NCBI GenBank assembly: GCA_017431845.1
Contig: JAFRKG010000120.1
Span: forward strand, 1-64,000
Length of the DNA stretch: 64,000 nt
Origin: Methanosphaera sp.
GTDB taxonomy: Archaea; Methanobacteriota; Methanobacteria; Methanobacteriales; Methanobacteriaceae
Reading direction: 5' to 3'
The number at the start of each line of letters is the position of its first letter. The stretch's first letter is position 1. The notes under the pieces are model-generated. The model had not been told where the DNA came from. It did no database searches and worked only from the letters and a program-made list of their open reading frames with translations. The position numbers and the translations under genes were made by a program. Shown here one piece after another: positions 1 to 9,459 of the stretch.

Positions 1-131
1 TTATAGTTATTTTATTTTTAATTTATTATAATAAATTGGTTAATTATTTATATATTGTTTAATAAAATAATTATATGTTAATAAAAGTTTCAAGGAGTGA
101 ATAATCGAATATAAATCTTTTAAAACAAATT

Positions 132-575
132 ATGAATTTTGACAGAGACTACTATTACGTAAAATATGAAAACAACAATACACTATTTAACGAAATACAA
201 AATAAAAAAATAGACTTAATAAAAAACAATCAAATATACTCTCATTTAACAGAAAATTCCGAATATTTCTATCTAATTCTAAACGATGATGATTTAATAG
301 GATTCTTTTCACTAAATATTAAGAAGAAATACGTTATAATATCCTCATTATATGTTTGTAAAGAATACAGAAAAAAGGGTATTGCAACAGAAATAATTAA
401 TGATGTAATATTTGCAGTAAAATACAATATCAAATTTCATATCCATTGTATACTCGTGAATTCATACGCTGAATCTGCATTATTTTTCTTAAAAAGAGGA
501 TTTGATTTTTGTAAATTGAATAAAAAATTAAATTATAAAAAAAGGAATATAATTTTAATGAAAAAACATTTTTAA
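132..575 (+). CDS. GNAT-family N-acetyltransferase
   Basis: This 147-residue protein has the size and layout of a single-domain GNAT acetyltransferase, which moves an acetyl group from acetyl-CoA to an amine on a small molecule or protein. The acetyl-CoA pyrophosphate loop is seen at residues 80-86 (RKKGIAT, the R/Q-x-x-G-x-A/G motif) right after a beta-strand (residues 66-76). The usual C-terminal segment, SYAESALFFLKRGFDF at 111-126, follows. The substrate cannot be told. The stop overlaps the stop of the convergent U32 gene by 4 bases. The upstream 130 bases are AT-rich with no clear strong Shine-Dalgarno, so the start is only moderately certain. Confidence 0.8.
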   Translation: MNFDRDYYYVKYENNNTLFNEIQNKKIDLIKNNQIYSHLTENSEYFYLILNDDDLIGFFSLNIKKKYVIISSLYVCKEYRKKGIATEIINDVIFAVKYNIKFHIHCILVNSYAESALFFLKRGFDFCKLNKKLNYKKRNIILMKKHF

Positions 576-3121
576 CTTCTTTTCCTTTTTCTTTTACGTT
601 GGCTGTTTAAGTCTTCAAGGACTCTTTCATTGATATAATTACCTTTATTTAACTTAGAATAAGAGATGTTGTTAACACTCTCAGAATATTTGCGTTCAGG
701 ATTATTTTCACGTAAACGTTGAATATATAATGAAATAATCTTTGATAAGTATGTATCCTTAGTAAAACGTCCATCAATAGCTATGCTTTTTACACCCATC
801 TGTTTTAATTCATCAACCTCATCAATTAGGCATAACATGTCATTATTGAAGAAGTGGCTTTGCTGGTTATAATCGAAGTATATCTTATATTTTGCCTTGT
901 TCTCTTTATCTTCCAGTACAACATATTCTTCTGGTTCTATATCTAAGTCAAATCCTTCGTTAAGGTTTGAAAAGTTATCCTTGGATACCATTATTTCCTG
1001 GTTTCCTTGAACTATTAATTCTAGTTCTGTATCGTATGGTTGTGATTTTCGGACTAAGTCACGAATTTCTTCCTTGGATAATTCACTGGATATTGTTGTT
1101 GATTTGAAATTGTTTTTTGCTAACATTGCGACGCTGTATTCGTTCCATATGTTTAGGTTGTGTGATCCGTAAACCTTATTATTTGGGAATGATAATGTTA
1201 ATGAGGGTGAATCTCCCATTATGGAAATGTTTATGTTGTCTTTTTGAAGATTGTTGTTGATTTCTTTGATTTTTTCGAGATCTTCGTCTGATGTGAATGC
1301 TGAGATTACCCATACTAGTTCTTTGTCAACAGCTATTTGTCTTGCTTGTCGTAGAATGTTTTCTATGTTTTCAAAGTAATCTTTTTTGTTATTGTATATG
1401 TATGATGGGTCAAAGTATATGCTGTCTATTGGGTTTCTGTTTGCAATAGTTAGTAATTCAAGGTTATCCACATATACATTTAATTTCATATAATCTGTTT
1501 TTTCAATATGAGTGTTCTTATTTTTATTATCCTTTATATATTTCTTAATGTTTTTACGTAAACTACCTGCTTCGTTAGGGTTAGGTATAAAATACTCTAA
1601 GAGTTTCTGGGATGCAATCTCTAAAACATTTCTTCTAATATTATTAATCTTACCAATAGGCATAAACACATTCTCAGGCAAATCAGTAACCTTCACATTC
1701 TCAACAATAAATGGAGTATTTCCACTTTTCACCATCTGATTAACAATAGTCTCTTCATCCAAAGGTTTATTAATAGCATCATCAAACTTACGCTCAGACT
1801 TATAACCAAAACTAATAATATCATCATTAACCTTAAAACTAGCATTAACAATCATACTACGCTTCTTATTAGAAGTAATATCCATAGACAATGGAATATG
1901 TGGCTCTACACGTTCTTTCTGGAATTGCTTCTGCCTATCATGCAACTCCTTAGAATAACTAATATAAACCTCAGAACCAACCCTAATATCACGAGTAGTT
2001 TGAATATGAATAAAATCATCAGTTTGTTCAACAATCTTATCCAAATAAATACCACGAATATGATTATTATGCTTAAAACCAATACCATCTCCCTTCTGAA
2101 GAACAGGATGATCCTTACTATCAAAAGTTATGACAACATCCTCCCCATCAATAGACTTAATCTTACCCAAATACAATCCCTGATGGAAAGAACTTTTTCT
2201 ACCCATAACCTCCCCAGGAGTATCATTTAAAATATAACCATTAGTATAATACCGATTAAAAATTAAATTCAAATCTTCCTCAAGTTTCTTAACAAGATCA
2301 TCACATGAATCATCATTAATATGATCAATAATCCTCCTATAAGAATTAACCACCGTAGCAACATAATCCGCAGATTTCAATCGACCCTCAATTTTTAATG
2401 AAATAATTCCAGCATCAGATATGGCTTTAACATTCTTATAAGTGGCAAGATCATGGGTTGAAATAAGACAACCATTACTAATACTATGATTATGATACCT
2501 AAGCTTATACATGGACCTGCATGGCTGAGCACAAGCACCCCTATTAGCACTACGACCAGAAATAAAAGATGACATATAACAATCACCCGAAATACAGTAA
2601 CATAATGAACCATGACCAAATACTTCTAAATCCATAGGAATACTATCCTCTTCAAGCCTAGAAGAAATACTTTTAATCTCACCTATACTCATTTCACGAG
2701 GCAAAATAACTCTTTTAATCCCCTCATTATAAGCCCATAATACACTATTATAATCACGTAAAGTCATCTGAGTAGATGAATGAACCTCCATATCAGGTAA
2801 AAACTTATTAATCAAATACACTAATCCAATATCCTGAACAATAACCGCATCAACACCAATACGATACAAATACTGAACATACTTCAATACTTCAAGAACT
2901 TCATTACTATTAAAGAGAGTATTAACAGTAACATGAACGCTAGCCCCATTTAAATGAGCATAACTAACAGCTTTCTCCATATCCTCTGAAGTAAAATTAT
3001 GAGCAAAGGCTCTAGCACCATACCTCTCACCACCAATATACACGGCATCTGCACCAGCATTAACTGCTACAACAAGTATATCATAAGAACCAGCAGGTGC
3101 TAATAATTCTGATAAAACCAT
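572..3121 (-). CDS. Peptidase U32 family protein (RlhA/TrhP-like)
   Basis: An 849-residue U32-family protein. Despite the 'collagenase-like peptidase' name, characterised bacterial members (RlhA, TrhP) act in hydroxylation of rRNA or tRNA bases, so an RNA-modification role is more likely than proteolysis; this is family knowledge, not shown here. The N-terminal TIM-barrel start (LLAPAGS, residues 6-12) and the U32 signature around 166-184 (EVFGHGSLCYC...GDCYMS) are clear. Cysteines 174, 176, 181, 197 and 201 could hold an Fe-S cluster. The C-terminal half matches the long-form proteins with an extra DUF3656-like part. A GGAG lies 8 bases before the ATG. It is transcribed away from the MscS gene, with a 109-bp shared upstream region. 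Confidence 0.88.
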   Translation of the reverse strand: MVLSELLAPAGSYDILVVAVNAGADAVYIGGERYGARAFAHNFTSEDMEKAVSYAHLNGASVHVTVNTLFNSNEVLEVLKYVQYLYRIGVDAVIVQDIGLVYLINKFLPDMEVHSSTQMTLRDYNSVLWAYNEGIKRVILPREMSIGEIKSISSRLEEDSIPMDLEVFGHGSLCYCISGDCYMSSFISGRSANRGACAQPCRSMYKLRYHNHSISNGCLISTHDLATYKNVKAISDAGIISLKIEGRLKSADYVATVVNSYRRIIDHINDDSCDDLVKKLEEDLNLIFNRYYTNGYILNDTPGEVMGRKSSFHQGLYLGKIKSIDGEDVVITFDSKDHPVLQKGDGIGFKHNNHIRGIYLDKIVEQTDDFIHIQTTRDIRVGSEVYISYSKELHDRQKQFQKERVEPHIPLSMDITSNKKRSMIVNASFKVNDDIISFGYKSERKFDDAINKPLDEETIVNQMVKSGNTPFIVENVKVTDLPENVFMPIGKINNIRRNVLEIASQKLLEYFIPNPNEAGSLRKNIKKYIKDNKNKNTHIEKTDYMKLNVYVDNLELLTIANRNPIDSIYFDPSYIYNNKKDYFENIENILRQARQIAVDKELVWVISAFTSDEDLEKIKEINNNLQKDNINISIMGDSPSLTLSFPNNKVYGSHNLNIWNEYSVAMLAKNNFKSTTISSELSKEEIRDLVRKSQPYDTELELIVQGNQEIMVSKDNFSNLNEGFDLDIEPEEYVVLEDKENKAKYKIYFDYNQQSHFFNNDMLCLIDEVDELKQMGVKSIAIDGRFTKDTYLSKIISLYIQRLRENNPERKYSESVNNISYSKLNKGNYINERVLEDLNSQRKRKRKRS

Positions 3122-3230
3122 TTAAACTCTCCATAAAATTTTCATTAAAAATCAGTTAATACTATTATTTATTAATTTTTAAATACAAATATTTTAGTAA
3201 TTTCAACATGATAAATAATCATAACCAATT

Positions 3231-4004
3231 ATGAGGCTAACATATATGATACTAGACCAATATCCAGAATTATATTCAGGAATACTTCTTGTTATAAAGG
3301 TAGCTTTAGCAATCATTATACCAATAATAATATTCACAATAATTAACAAGACAATACAAAAATATAAATCATATAATTCAGTATCAAAAGGCTCTTTAGA
3401 AATATTATCAAAAATACTAAGATATTTAACATTTCTAATAATAATACTTGGAATATTAGATGTATTGGGAATTGATATTCATTCATTATTGGTAAGTGTA
3501 GGAATAGTGAGCCTAGCAGTAACACTAGCCGCAAAAGACACACTAAGCAACGTAATCTCAGGAGCAATAATAATCCTAGAAAAAAGATTTGTCGTAGGAG
3601 ATATGATTGAGATAGACGGCCATAAAGGAATTGTACAAAAAATAGGATTCAAATCAGTAGAATTATTATACAAGAAAAAATACATGGTAGTACCAAACGT
3701 ATTATTCACAACCAAACCATTCATCAATCATACAAGAAATGGATACTATGCAATATACTTTAATGTAACAATACTTAACCGATACAATTTTGACGAAAAA
3801 ATATCCCAATTAGAAAAAATACTAGACAATACTCCTTCAATATTAAAAGAACCAAAATATCTTATAATGATAAAAAACATCACAACATCAGGAGTAGATG
3901 TTAAAGTAAAAGCATATATTGAAGATCCAAACATGGATACAAAAACAGTGTCTGAAATAATTAAAAGAATAAAAAGAGAAATGGTATTGGATGATATGTA
4001 TTAA
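3231..4004 (+). CDS. Small-conductance mechanosensitive channel (MscS family)
   Basis: A 257-residue membrane protein with the short three-helix MscS plan: hydrophobic segments near residues 18-42, 62-83 and 88-110, then a soluble beta domain. The third helix is Gly/Ala rich (SLAVTLAAKDTLSNVISGAIII) and leads into the family's RF-VVGDMIEIDG-KGIV-KIGF motif at about 118-142, the most diagnostic part of MscS channels. Such channels open under membrane tension and release solutes after osmotic downshock. The ribosome binding site is weak, so the start could be a few codons later. It ends 5 bases before the convergent monooxygenase-like gene. Confidence 0.88.
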   Translation: MRLTYMILDQYPELYSGILLVIKVALAIIIPIIIFTIINKTIQKYKSYNSVSKGSLEILSKILRYLTFLIIILGILDVLGIDIHSLLVSVGIVSLAVTLAAKDTLSNVISGAIIILEKRFVVGDMIEIDGHKGIVQKIGFKSVELLYKKKYMVVPNVLFTTKPFINHTRNGYYAIYFNVTILNRYNFDEKISQLEKILDNTPSILKEPKYLIMIKNITTSGVDVKVKAYIEDPNMDTKTVSEIIKRIKREMVLDDMY

Positions 4005-4008
4005 TAAT

Positions 4009-4317
4009 TTATTTAGCTGCAGATTCATCAGTAAGTAATTCTGCAGTATAAATTTTTATTTCTAAATCTTTAGCAAATAAATCCTTTGTTTCCTGACCAA
4101 ACAATAAGAACTCTTCTGTTTTCATATGTTTCTGTAAAGCTTCAGATGACTGCCATTGTTCAACAAAAGTTAATGAATTATCCTGTACATTTTTATATAA
4201 GTTATAACTAATATTTCCTTCATGAGTTTTTGAAGCATTTATTAAAGGTTCTGCTTTTTCAAGAATTTCATCTAATTTTCCTTCCTTTGGTTCAAAAGTT
4301 GCATTTACAATAATCAT
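4009..4317 (-). CDS. Antibiotic biosynthesis monooxygenase (ABM)-like protein
   Basis: A 102-residue protein with the dimeric ferredoxin-like ABM fold pattern. It opens with a beta-strand (MIIVNATFEP), follows with a helix containing ANxSxxHEGNISYNLY-type residues, and has the typical FVEQWQSSEALQKHM segment, in which the Trp and His-Met are characteristic of YgiN-like and related proteins. Members act as quinol monooxygenases, haem-degrading enzymes or small-molecule oxygenases; in a strict anaerobe an oxygen-dependent reaction is doubtful, and detoxification or redox balance is only a guess. A good AGGAG lies upstream of the ATG. Confidence 0.78.
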   Translation of the reverse strand: MIIVNATFEPKEGKLDEILEKAEPLINASKTHEGNISYNLYKNVQDNSLTFVEQWQSSEALQKHMKTEEFLLFGQETKDLFAKDLEIKIYTAELLTDESAAK

Positions 4318-4417
4318 AATTATACACTCCTTTGTTTGAATATTTGTTTAATCAATATTTATACCTTTTCAAAAATTTAAAGAGTATATGAAAAATATAC
4401 TCTAAAAAAATATTATT

Positions 4418-7183
4418 CTAAACTGTAATAGTTTTTCTTGCTTCTAAAAAATTCTCATTTCCATAATAACAAGCACTAATACTGTTAATACTCAGAATAT
4501 TACTAATATCATACTCTATGTTATAACTTTCATTCACATCCATCTTGGGAAGAATTGTCTTATCATTAATCTTAATGGCAACTAATCCACTCTCAGGTAA
4601 AACATTATCCTCCCCAAGCATTTTGACAGATAAATATAACTTATCTGTAATAGTATAGTCTATGATAAAATGTACTGTTTTCTTAGATTCTTTCACGCTA
4701 ATATTGTTGTAATGTAAATTATACTTATTATTTCCAGTAAATGTTAATGAAATATCGTATTTATTATTATAATTACTTTTTAACTTATAATTTTCTAAAA
4801 CTACCATACCATTCTTTACTTTCAATATTTTCACGGTTTTACCATTAATTTTTAATGCAACCGAACCAGCATTAACATTATTATCATTTTCATCAACAAC
4901 CTTTACACTTAAATTCATATAGCTATTGGAAATATTGCAATTCATAAAACTATGAGTGTTGTATTTAATCACTGATACTAATGTTGTGTCAGAGAATTCT
5001 TCTAGGTTATCGTTGTCACAGATTATTTTTAACATATATTTTTTCTTTGTTAAGGATTCACTTAGTTTATATTTTTCAATAATTAAATAATTATCTTTAA
5101 AACTATATGTAATGTTCTTAATTTCCTTATAATTGAATATTACGTGGATATTGTCTATGCTGTTTTTGTTGTAATTATTAATGGTGGCAGTGATATTAGT
5201 CACATCACCAGGGTGTGAAATAAATGTATTGGTCCTGATTTCTGGTTTAATAAAGACTATATCTTCAAGGAATGTGTAAGTTTTATTCTCTTTTCTACTG
5301 TATATATTGAATTCTAAATTCAAATCTTCATACCTGTTTGGAAGTAAATAAAATGTAATGCTCCTGTTTTCATTAACTTCTAACAAACTTAGATGAAGTG
5401 TGTTATTTTCCTTATCGAAGTTATCAGTTGAATTAATATAGGTTAATTCCTTTGGCAATACATTATTTAATATGATATTTTTAACCTTGACATTTCCTGT
5501 GTTCCTAATCTTTATGTTAAATGTAATATTGTCTCCATATATGAATGATTTTGTTATGTTTGTAATTTCAAGGGTGTATTTCTCATCAAGGTATGATAAA
5601 TCAATAGGTAATGTCTTATTTCTAAAGTCAGTTACTCCATCATAGTTTAATATTAAGTTCCTTAATTCTTTGTTATACGGGTATTCTATGATAAATTCTG
5701 GTTTTAATACTTCTTCTTCACATAATTTGCTATTATTTTGATATAAATATAATTTTCCTGATTTAACACTTGTATTATATATCTTATCAGTTTCTAAACG
5801 GCCACTGATAACAAAATTATTTTCATTTGTTCCTAAGGAATTATTCAGGTATATTTTCAGATAGTTTCCTTTATACTCGTTACCAGTCACTTCCTGGAAA
5901 ACAGTTGTGCTTCCTTTAAATAAGTCCTCTGCTGTATTGTTAAAAAATTTAGTATTTTTTACATGCACATTTCCATTATAATCATATAATATTCCCTCAT
6001 CTAGTAAGGATGTATTATTTTTAAATAGAGATTCTTCTATAATTATTCTGGAATTTTCATACTCATTTTTTATTCCACAGGTTTTGTTTGCAGTATTGTC
6101 TTGTATTGTCATGTTTTTAGATTTGAATAATGATATTTCAGTATTATTTTCATTATAAATACTGTGGATTAATGTTTCATTAATGTAATTGCTGTAAATA
6201 CTGGTATTTTCTATAGTGGCATTGTTGCAATATTTTAGTATTGTGTTAACTTTGTTATTGTATATTTTTGAATTATTCAGAACAAGATTTCTGTTTGTTA
6301 GGATTGTATTGTTTATGTTGTTGTCATATATGAGGATGTTGTTAATGTTGCATTCGTTATCGTTGTTTATTATGTTGCTTGAATTTTCGTTTATAAATGA
6401 ACAGTTTGTTATGTTTAGTTGGGATAGTGTGTTTTTGATGATTGAATCGTTTGCATTTTCATTTATGAAGGTGGAATTTTGGATGTTTGTTATTGTTTGT
6501 CCTAATAATTTTATTGTAGATCCTTGTAGGGAGGTATTGTTTTGGAATGTGCAATTGATTATATTAATTACATTATTTTGATTAGTGTTTTCATTGATGT
6601 ATATTGTGCTGCCATCAATATGTTCTCCATTATTTTTGAAAGAACAATTTGTAATGTAAATTGAACTGTCTGTATATATTGCTCCTCCGCCTAGTGTTGG
6701 TTTGATTGTGTGACCTCTGTTGTTTTCGAAGTTCACATTTTCTAGTATTAGCATACCTGAATTTGTTAGTGCGGGTCCAAATTCACTTTTTGTGTTTATT
6801 ATTGTGAGATTGTTTATATTTAGGACTGCGTTTAAGGGGTTTCTTAGGAAACTGTATTTGTTTTGTCCGTCGATTATGGAATGGTTTCCGTTGATTGTAA
6901 TGTTATGTGGTGTTGATGAATATAAATCATTTGTGAATATGTTTGTTAATTTGTATGTGTTTTGTTTTAGGTTTATTTCGTGATTGGTAATATTTGATGA
7001 TTTGATTTTTGTTATTGTATCTCGTAGGTTATTATATGTGTTCACATTGCTTACTTCTTTGTTTATTGTGTTTGTTTCTTCGGGTGTGGTTGTGTTTTCT
7101 GTGTCTGTTGCGTATATAGCATTATTAAGTATTAATAATACTGTTAAAAGTATTAATATTTTTAAATATTTATTAAAACTCAT
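4418..7183 (-). CDS. Adhesin-like surface protein (beta-helix plus Ig-like repeats)
   Basis: A 921-residue secreted protein, very rich in Asn, Thr and Ile. A signal peptide is evident at residues 1-25 (a Lys, then a long Leu/Ile core ending AIYA). Residues 90-430 are a run of short imperfect repeats of the type 'NxSIxNCxFxNN', the signature of a right-handed parallel beta-helix as in archaeal adhesin-like proteins and polymorphic outer membrane proteins. Residues 530-640 resemble a CARDB/DUF11-like domain (FIYGDNITFNIKIRNTGNV). The C-terminus has two Ig-like units with 'VAIKINxKTI' strands. No LPXTG or second membrane anchor is seen at the C-terminus, so the anchoring mode is unclear. A surface binding role in the gut is inferred from the family. 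Confidence 0.85.
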   Translation of the reverse strand: MSFNKYLKILILLTVLLILNNAIYATDTENTTTPEETNTINKEVSNVNTYNNLRDTITKIKSSNITNHEINLKQNTYKLTNIFTNDLYSSTPHNITINGNHSIIDGQNKYSFLRNPLNAVLNINNLTIINTKSEFGPALTNSGMLILENVNFENNRGHTIKPTLGGGAIYTDSSIYITNCSFKNNGEHIDGSTIYINENTNQNNVINIINCTFQNNTSLQGSTIKLLGQTITNIQNSTFINENANDSIIKNTLSQLNITNCSFINENSSNIINNDNECNINNILIYDNNINNTILTNRNLVLNNSKIYNNKVNTILKYCNNATIENTSIYSNYINETLIHSIYNENNTEISLFKSKNMTIQDNTANKTCGIKNEYENSRIIIEESLFKNNTSLLDEGILYDYNGNVHVKNTKFFNNTAEDLFKGSTTVFQEVTGNEYKGNYLKIYLNNSLGTNENNFVISGRLETDKIYNTSVKSGKLYLYQNNSKLCEEEVLKPEFIIEYPYNKELRNLILNYDGVTDFRNKTLPIDLSYLDEKYTLEITNITKSFIYGDNITFNIKIRNTGNVKVKNIILNNVLPKELTYINSTDNFDKENNTLHLSLLEVNENRSITFYLLPNRYEDLNLEFNIYSRKENKTYTFLEDIVFIKPEIRTNTFISHPGDVTNITATINNYNKNSIDNIHVIFNYKEIKNITYSFKDNYLIIEKYKLSESLTKKKYMLKIICDNDNLEEFSDTTLVSVIKYNTHSFMNCNISNSYMNLSVKVVDENDNNVNAGSVALKINGKTVKILKVKNGMVVLENYKLKSNYNNKYDISLTFTGNNKYNLHYNNISVKESKKTVHFIIDYTITDKLYLSVKMLGEDNVLPESGLVAIKINDKTILPKMDVNESYNIEYDISNILSINSISACYYGNENFLEARKTITV

Positions 7184-7497
7184 TATTTAACTTTATAACT
7201 CCTATATATTTTATAAAAAATAACTAGTCATATTATACAATGACTAATAAATAATCTATATTAATGACTATTTATAATTATTGATAAGAAAAATTAATAT
7301 TACACTAAATACAAATATAAACATATAAAACAAATAGTATATACATAAATAACATCTAAAATACATAAAAAACAACAAAAATTAAAAAAAAATAATACAA
7401 ATAAAAATTAATCAAGAAACGATTAAAACAAAGCATACTACTACAAAAAAAATAAATCTATCAAAAAAAAACATGACAAAAAATAAGGAGTTATATT
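7184..7497. other. Divergent intergenic region, 314 bp
   Basis: This very AT-rich stretch separates the divergent adhesin-like gene and the ferredoxin-tailed aldo/keto reductase gene, so it must hold both promoters. TATA-like runs occur near 7205-7235 for the minus-strand gene. A clear AAGGAG lies 8 bases before the reductase ATG at 7498. No open reading frame, RNA gene or strong hairpin was seen. Confidence 0.6.
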
Positions 7498-8640
7498 ATG
7501 AAAAAAATGGGATTCGGAATGATGAGACTACCACAAACAGACAAAAACGATTTTAGCAATGTGGACCAAGAACAAGTAAATAAAATGGCAGATAAATTTA
7601 TAGAAGCAGGATACACATACTTCGACACAGCATACCCATACCATGATGGAAACAGTGAAGTAGCATTAAGAAAAGCAGTAGTAGAAAGATACCCACGAGA
7701 TTCATTTGTAATAGCAGATAAACTACCACTATTCGCAATAACCAAAGAAGAACAATTAGAACCAATATTCCAGGAACAACTAGAAAGATGCGGAGTAGAC
7801 TATTTCGACTACTACCTACTACACAATGCAAGCGGATTCTCAGAAGCAGGATTCATAGGAGTAAACTCATTCGAATTTGCAATACAAAAGAAAAAAGAAG
7901 GAAAAATAAAACATCTAGGACTATCATCACACGCAAATGCAGAATACATAGAAAACCTACTCAAAAAATATCCAGAAATGGAATTTATCCAACTACAAAT
8001 CAACTACCTAGACTGGGAAAATGAAGGAGTAGAAGCAAGAAAATGTTACGAAGTAGCAAGAAAATATGAACTTCCAATAGTCATAATGGAACCACTAAAA
8101 GGAGGATTCCTAGCAAACCTACCAGAAGAAGCACAAAAACTAATGAAACAATACAATGATGATAAACCAGTCGCATGGGCACTCAAATACGATGCAAGCT
8201 TAGAAGGTGTGTTCATGGTACTCAGTGGAGCAAGTAGTCTAGAACAAATGGAAGAAAACATAGAAATATTCGAAAACTTCGAACCAATCACAGAAGAACA
8301 ACAAGAAATAATAGACAAAGTAGTAAAAATAATCAACAGTCAAATAACAGTACCATGCACAAAATGCAAATACTGCATAAATGCATGTCCTAAAAACATA
8401 AACATACCAAAACTATTTGACTGGTATAATAACCAAAAAATAGAAAACGTCGATATATTCACAGCAGTAGGTAATGCATACGTTAACTATTCAAAAATAG
8501 AAGGTAACGGAATAGCGTCTGACTGTATAAGCTGCGGATTATGCGAAAAAGAATGTCCACAACACATTAAAATACCAGAAGTAATGAAGGATGTTAAAGA
8601 AACATTCGAAATTCCATTATATGGTTTTTCAAACGAATAA
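7498..8640 (+). CDS. Aldo/keto reductase with C-terminal 2x[4Fe-4S] ferredoxin domain
   Basis: A 380-residue oxidoreductase. Residues 1-280 are an aldo/keto reductase barrel (GFGMMRLP start, YFDTAYPYHDGNSE with the catalytic Asp/Tyr, a Lys in ADKL, and YYLLHN with the catalytic His). The C-terminal part has two CxxCxxCxxxC cluster motifs, at Cys287/290/293/297 and Cys343/346/349/353, so it should bind two [4Fe-4S] clusters. This fusion is common in anaerobes and probably lets ferredoxin or a flavin partner exchange electrons with a carbonyl substrate. The substrate is unknown. The ribosome binding site AAGGAG is strong. Codons are mostly A-ending. Confidence 0.9.
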   Translation: MKKMGFGMMRLPQTDKNDFSNVDQEQVNKMADKFIEAGYTYFDTAYPYHDGNSEVALRKAVVERYPRDSFVIADKLPLFAITKEEQLEPIFQEQLERCGVDYFDYYLLHNASGFSEAGFIGVNSFEFAIQKKKEGKIKHLGLSSHANAEYIENLLKKYPEMEFIQLQINYLDWENEGVEARKCYEVARKYELPIVIMEPLKGGFLANLPEEAQKLMKQYNDDKPVAWALKYDASLEGVFMVLSGASSLEQMEENIEIFENFEPITEEQQEIIDKVVKIINSQITVPCTKCKYCINACPKNINIPKLFDWYNNQKIENVDIFTAVGNAYVNYSKIEGNGIASDCISCGLCEKECPQHIKIPEVMKDVKETFEIPLYGFSNE

Positions 8641-8664
8641 TCATCCATTCCACACTCATTTTTT

Positions 8665-9447
8665 TCATATTTTAAAGAATTTACGAGTATTACTAGTAAC
8701 AATATCTCCTAATTCATCATAATCCATATTCATCTCTTTAGCAATTCTCTTTAAAATATGCGGTAAATATTTAGGATCATTCCTATTTTTCTTAGGTTTC
8801 GGAGATAAATCACGAGGTAACAAAAACGGACCATCCGTTTCAATCATCAACCGTTCAGGAGGAATAACCTTAATAGCCTTCAATAATTCATCATTCCTTC
8901 GTTCATCACAAATCCACCCCGTAACTCCAATATAACAACCAAGATCCAAGTAATCCTCAGCTTCATACTTAGTACCTGTAAAACAGTGAACAACACTTCT
9001 AGAAGCAACTTTAGAATGTTTACGCATAATCTTAGCAAAATCATCATAAGACTCACGATCATGGAGAAACAAGGGCATATCTAATTCTTCTGCTAACTCA
9101 ATCTGCTTTTCAAACCATTTTCTCTGAACAGGTTGTGGCGAAAAGTTTCTATTATAATCTAATCCACACTCACCAATAGCAACCACACAATCCTCTTCAG
9201 CAAGTTTTCTTAAAGTATCAATAGTATTTTCATCACAAGTTTTAGCATCATGAGGATGAACACCACAAGTAGCATAAACACAGGAATTGCCCCTAGCATA
9301 TTCAACAGCACTAATACTGGACCTTATACTACTTCCAGTAATAATTGATTTAGTCACACCAACTTTTCTAGCTTCTCTTAAAACATCCAACCTATCTTTA
9401 TCATAAGATTTATGCATCAAATTAAGACCAATATCTATTAATTCCAT
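8665..9447 (-). CDS. tatD: TatD-family 3'-5' DNase
   Basis: A 260-residue metal-dependent hydrolase that follows the true TatD subgroup closely, not the YcfH/YjjV branch. It starts with DIGLNL rather than the HxH of the other branch. It keeps CGVHPHD, IGECGLDYNRNF, FLHDR, VVHCFTG, GVTGWICDERR, ETDGPFLLPRD and LPHILKRIA, all typical of bacterial TatD, a magnesium-dependent 3'-5' exonuclease involved in DNA repair and degradation. It is downstream of the spoIIM-like gene with a 12-base gap, suggesting an operon. Such close likeness to bacterial TatD hints at lateral transfer; a phylogeny would settle this. Confidence 0.88.
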   Translation of the reverse strand: MELIDIGLNLMHKSYDKDRLDVLREARKVGVTKSIITGSSIRSSISAVEYARGNSCVYATCGVHPHDAKTCDENTIDTLRKLAEEDCVVAIGECGLDYNRNFSPQPVQRKWFEKQIELAEELDMPLFLHDRESYDDFAKIMRKHSKVASRSVVHCFTGTKYEAEDYLDLGCYIGVTGWICDERRNDELLKAIKVIPPERLMIETDGPFLLPRDLSPKPKKNRNDPKYLPHILKRIAKEMNMDYDELGDIVTSNTRKFFKI

Positions 9448-9459
9448 AAAATCAAACTC

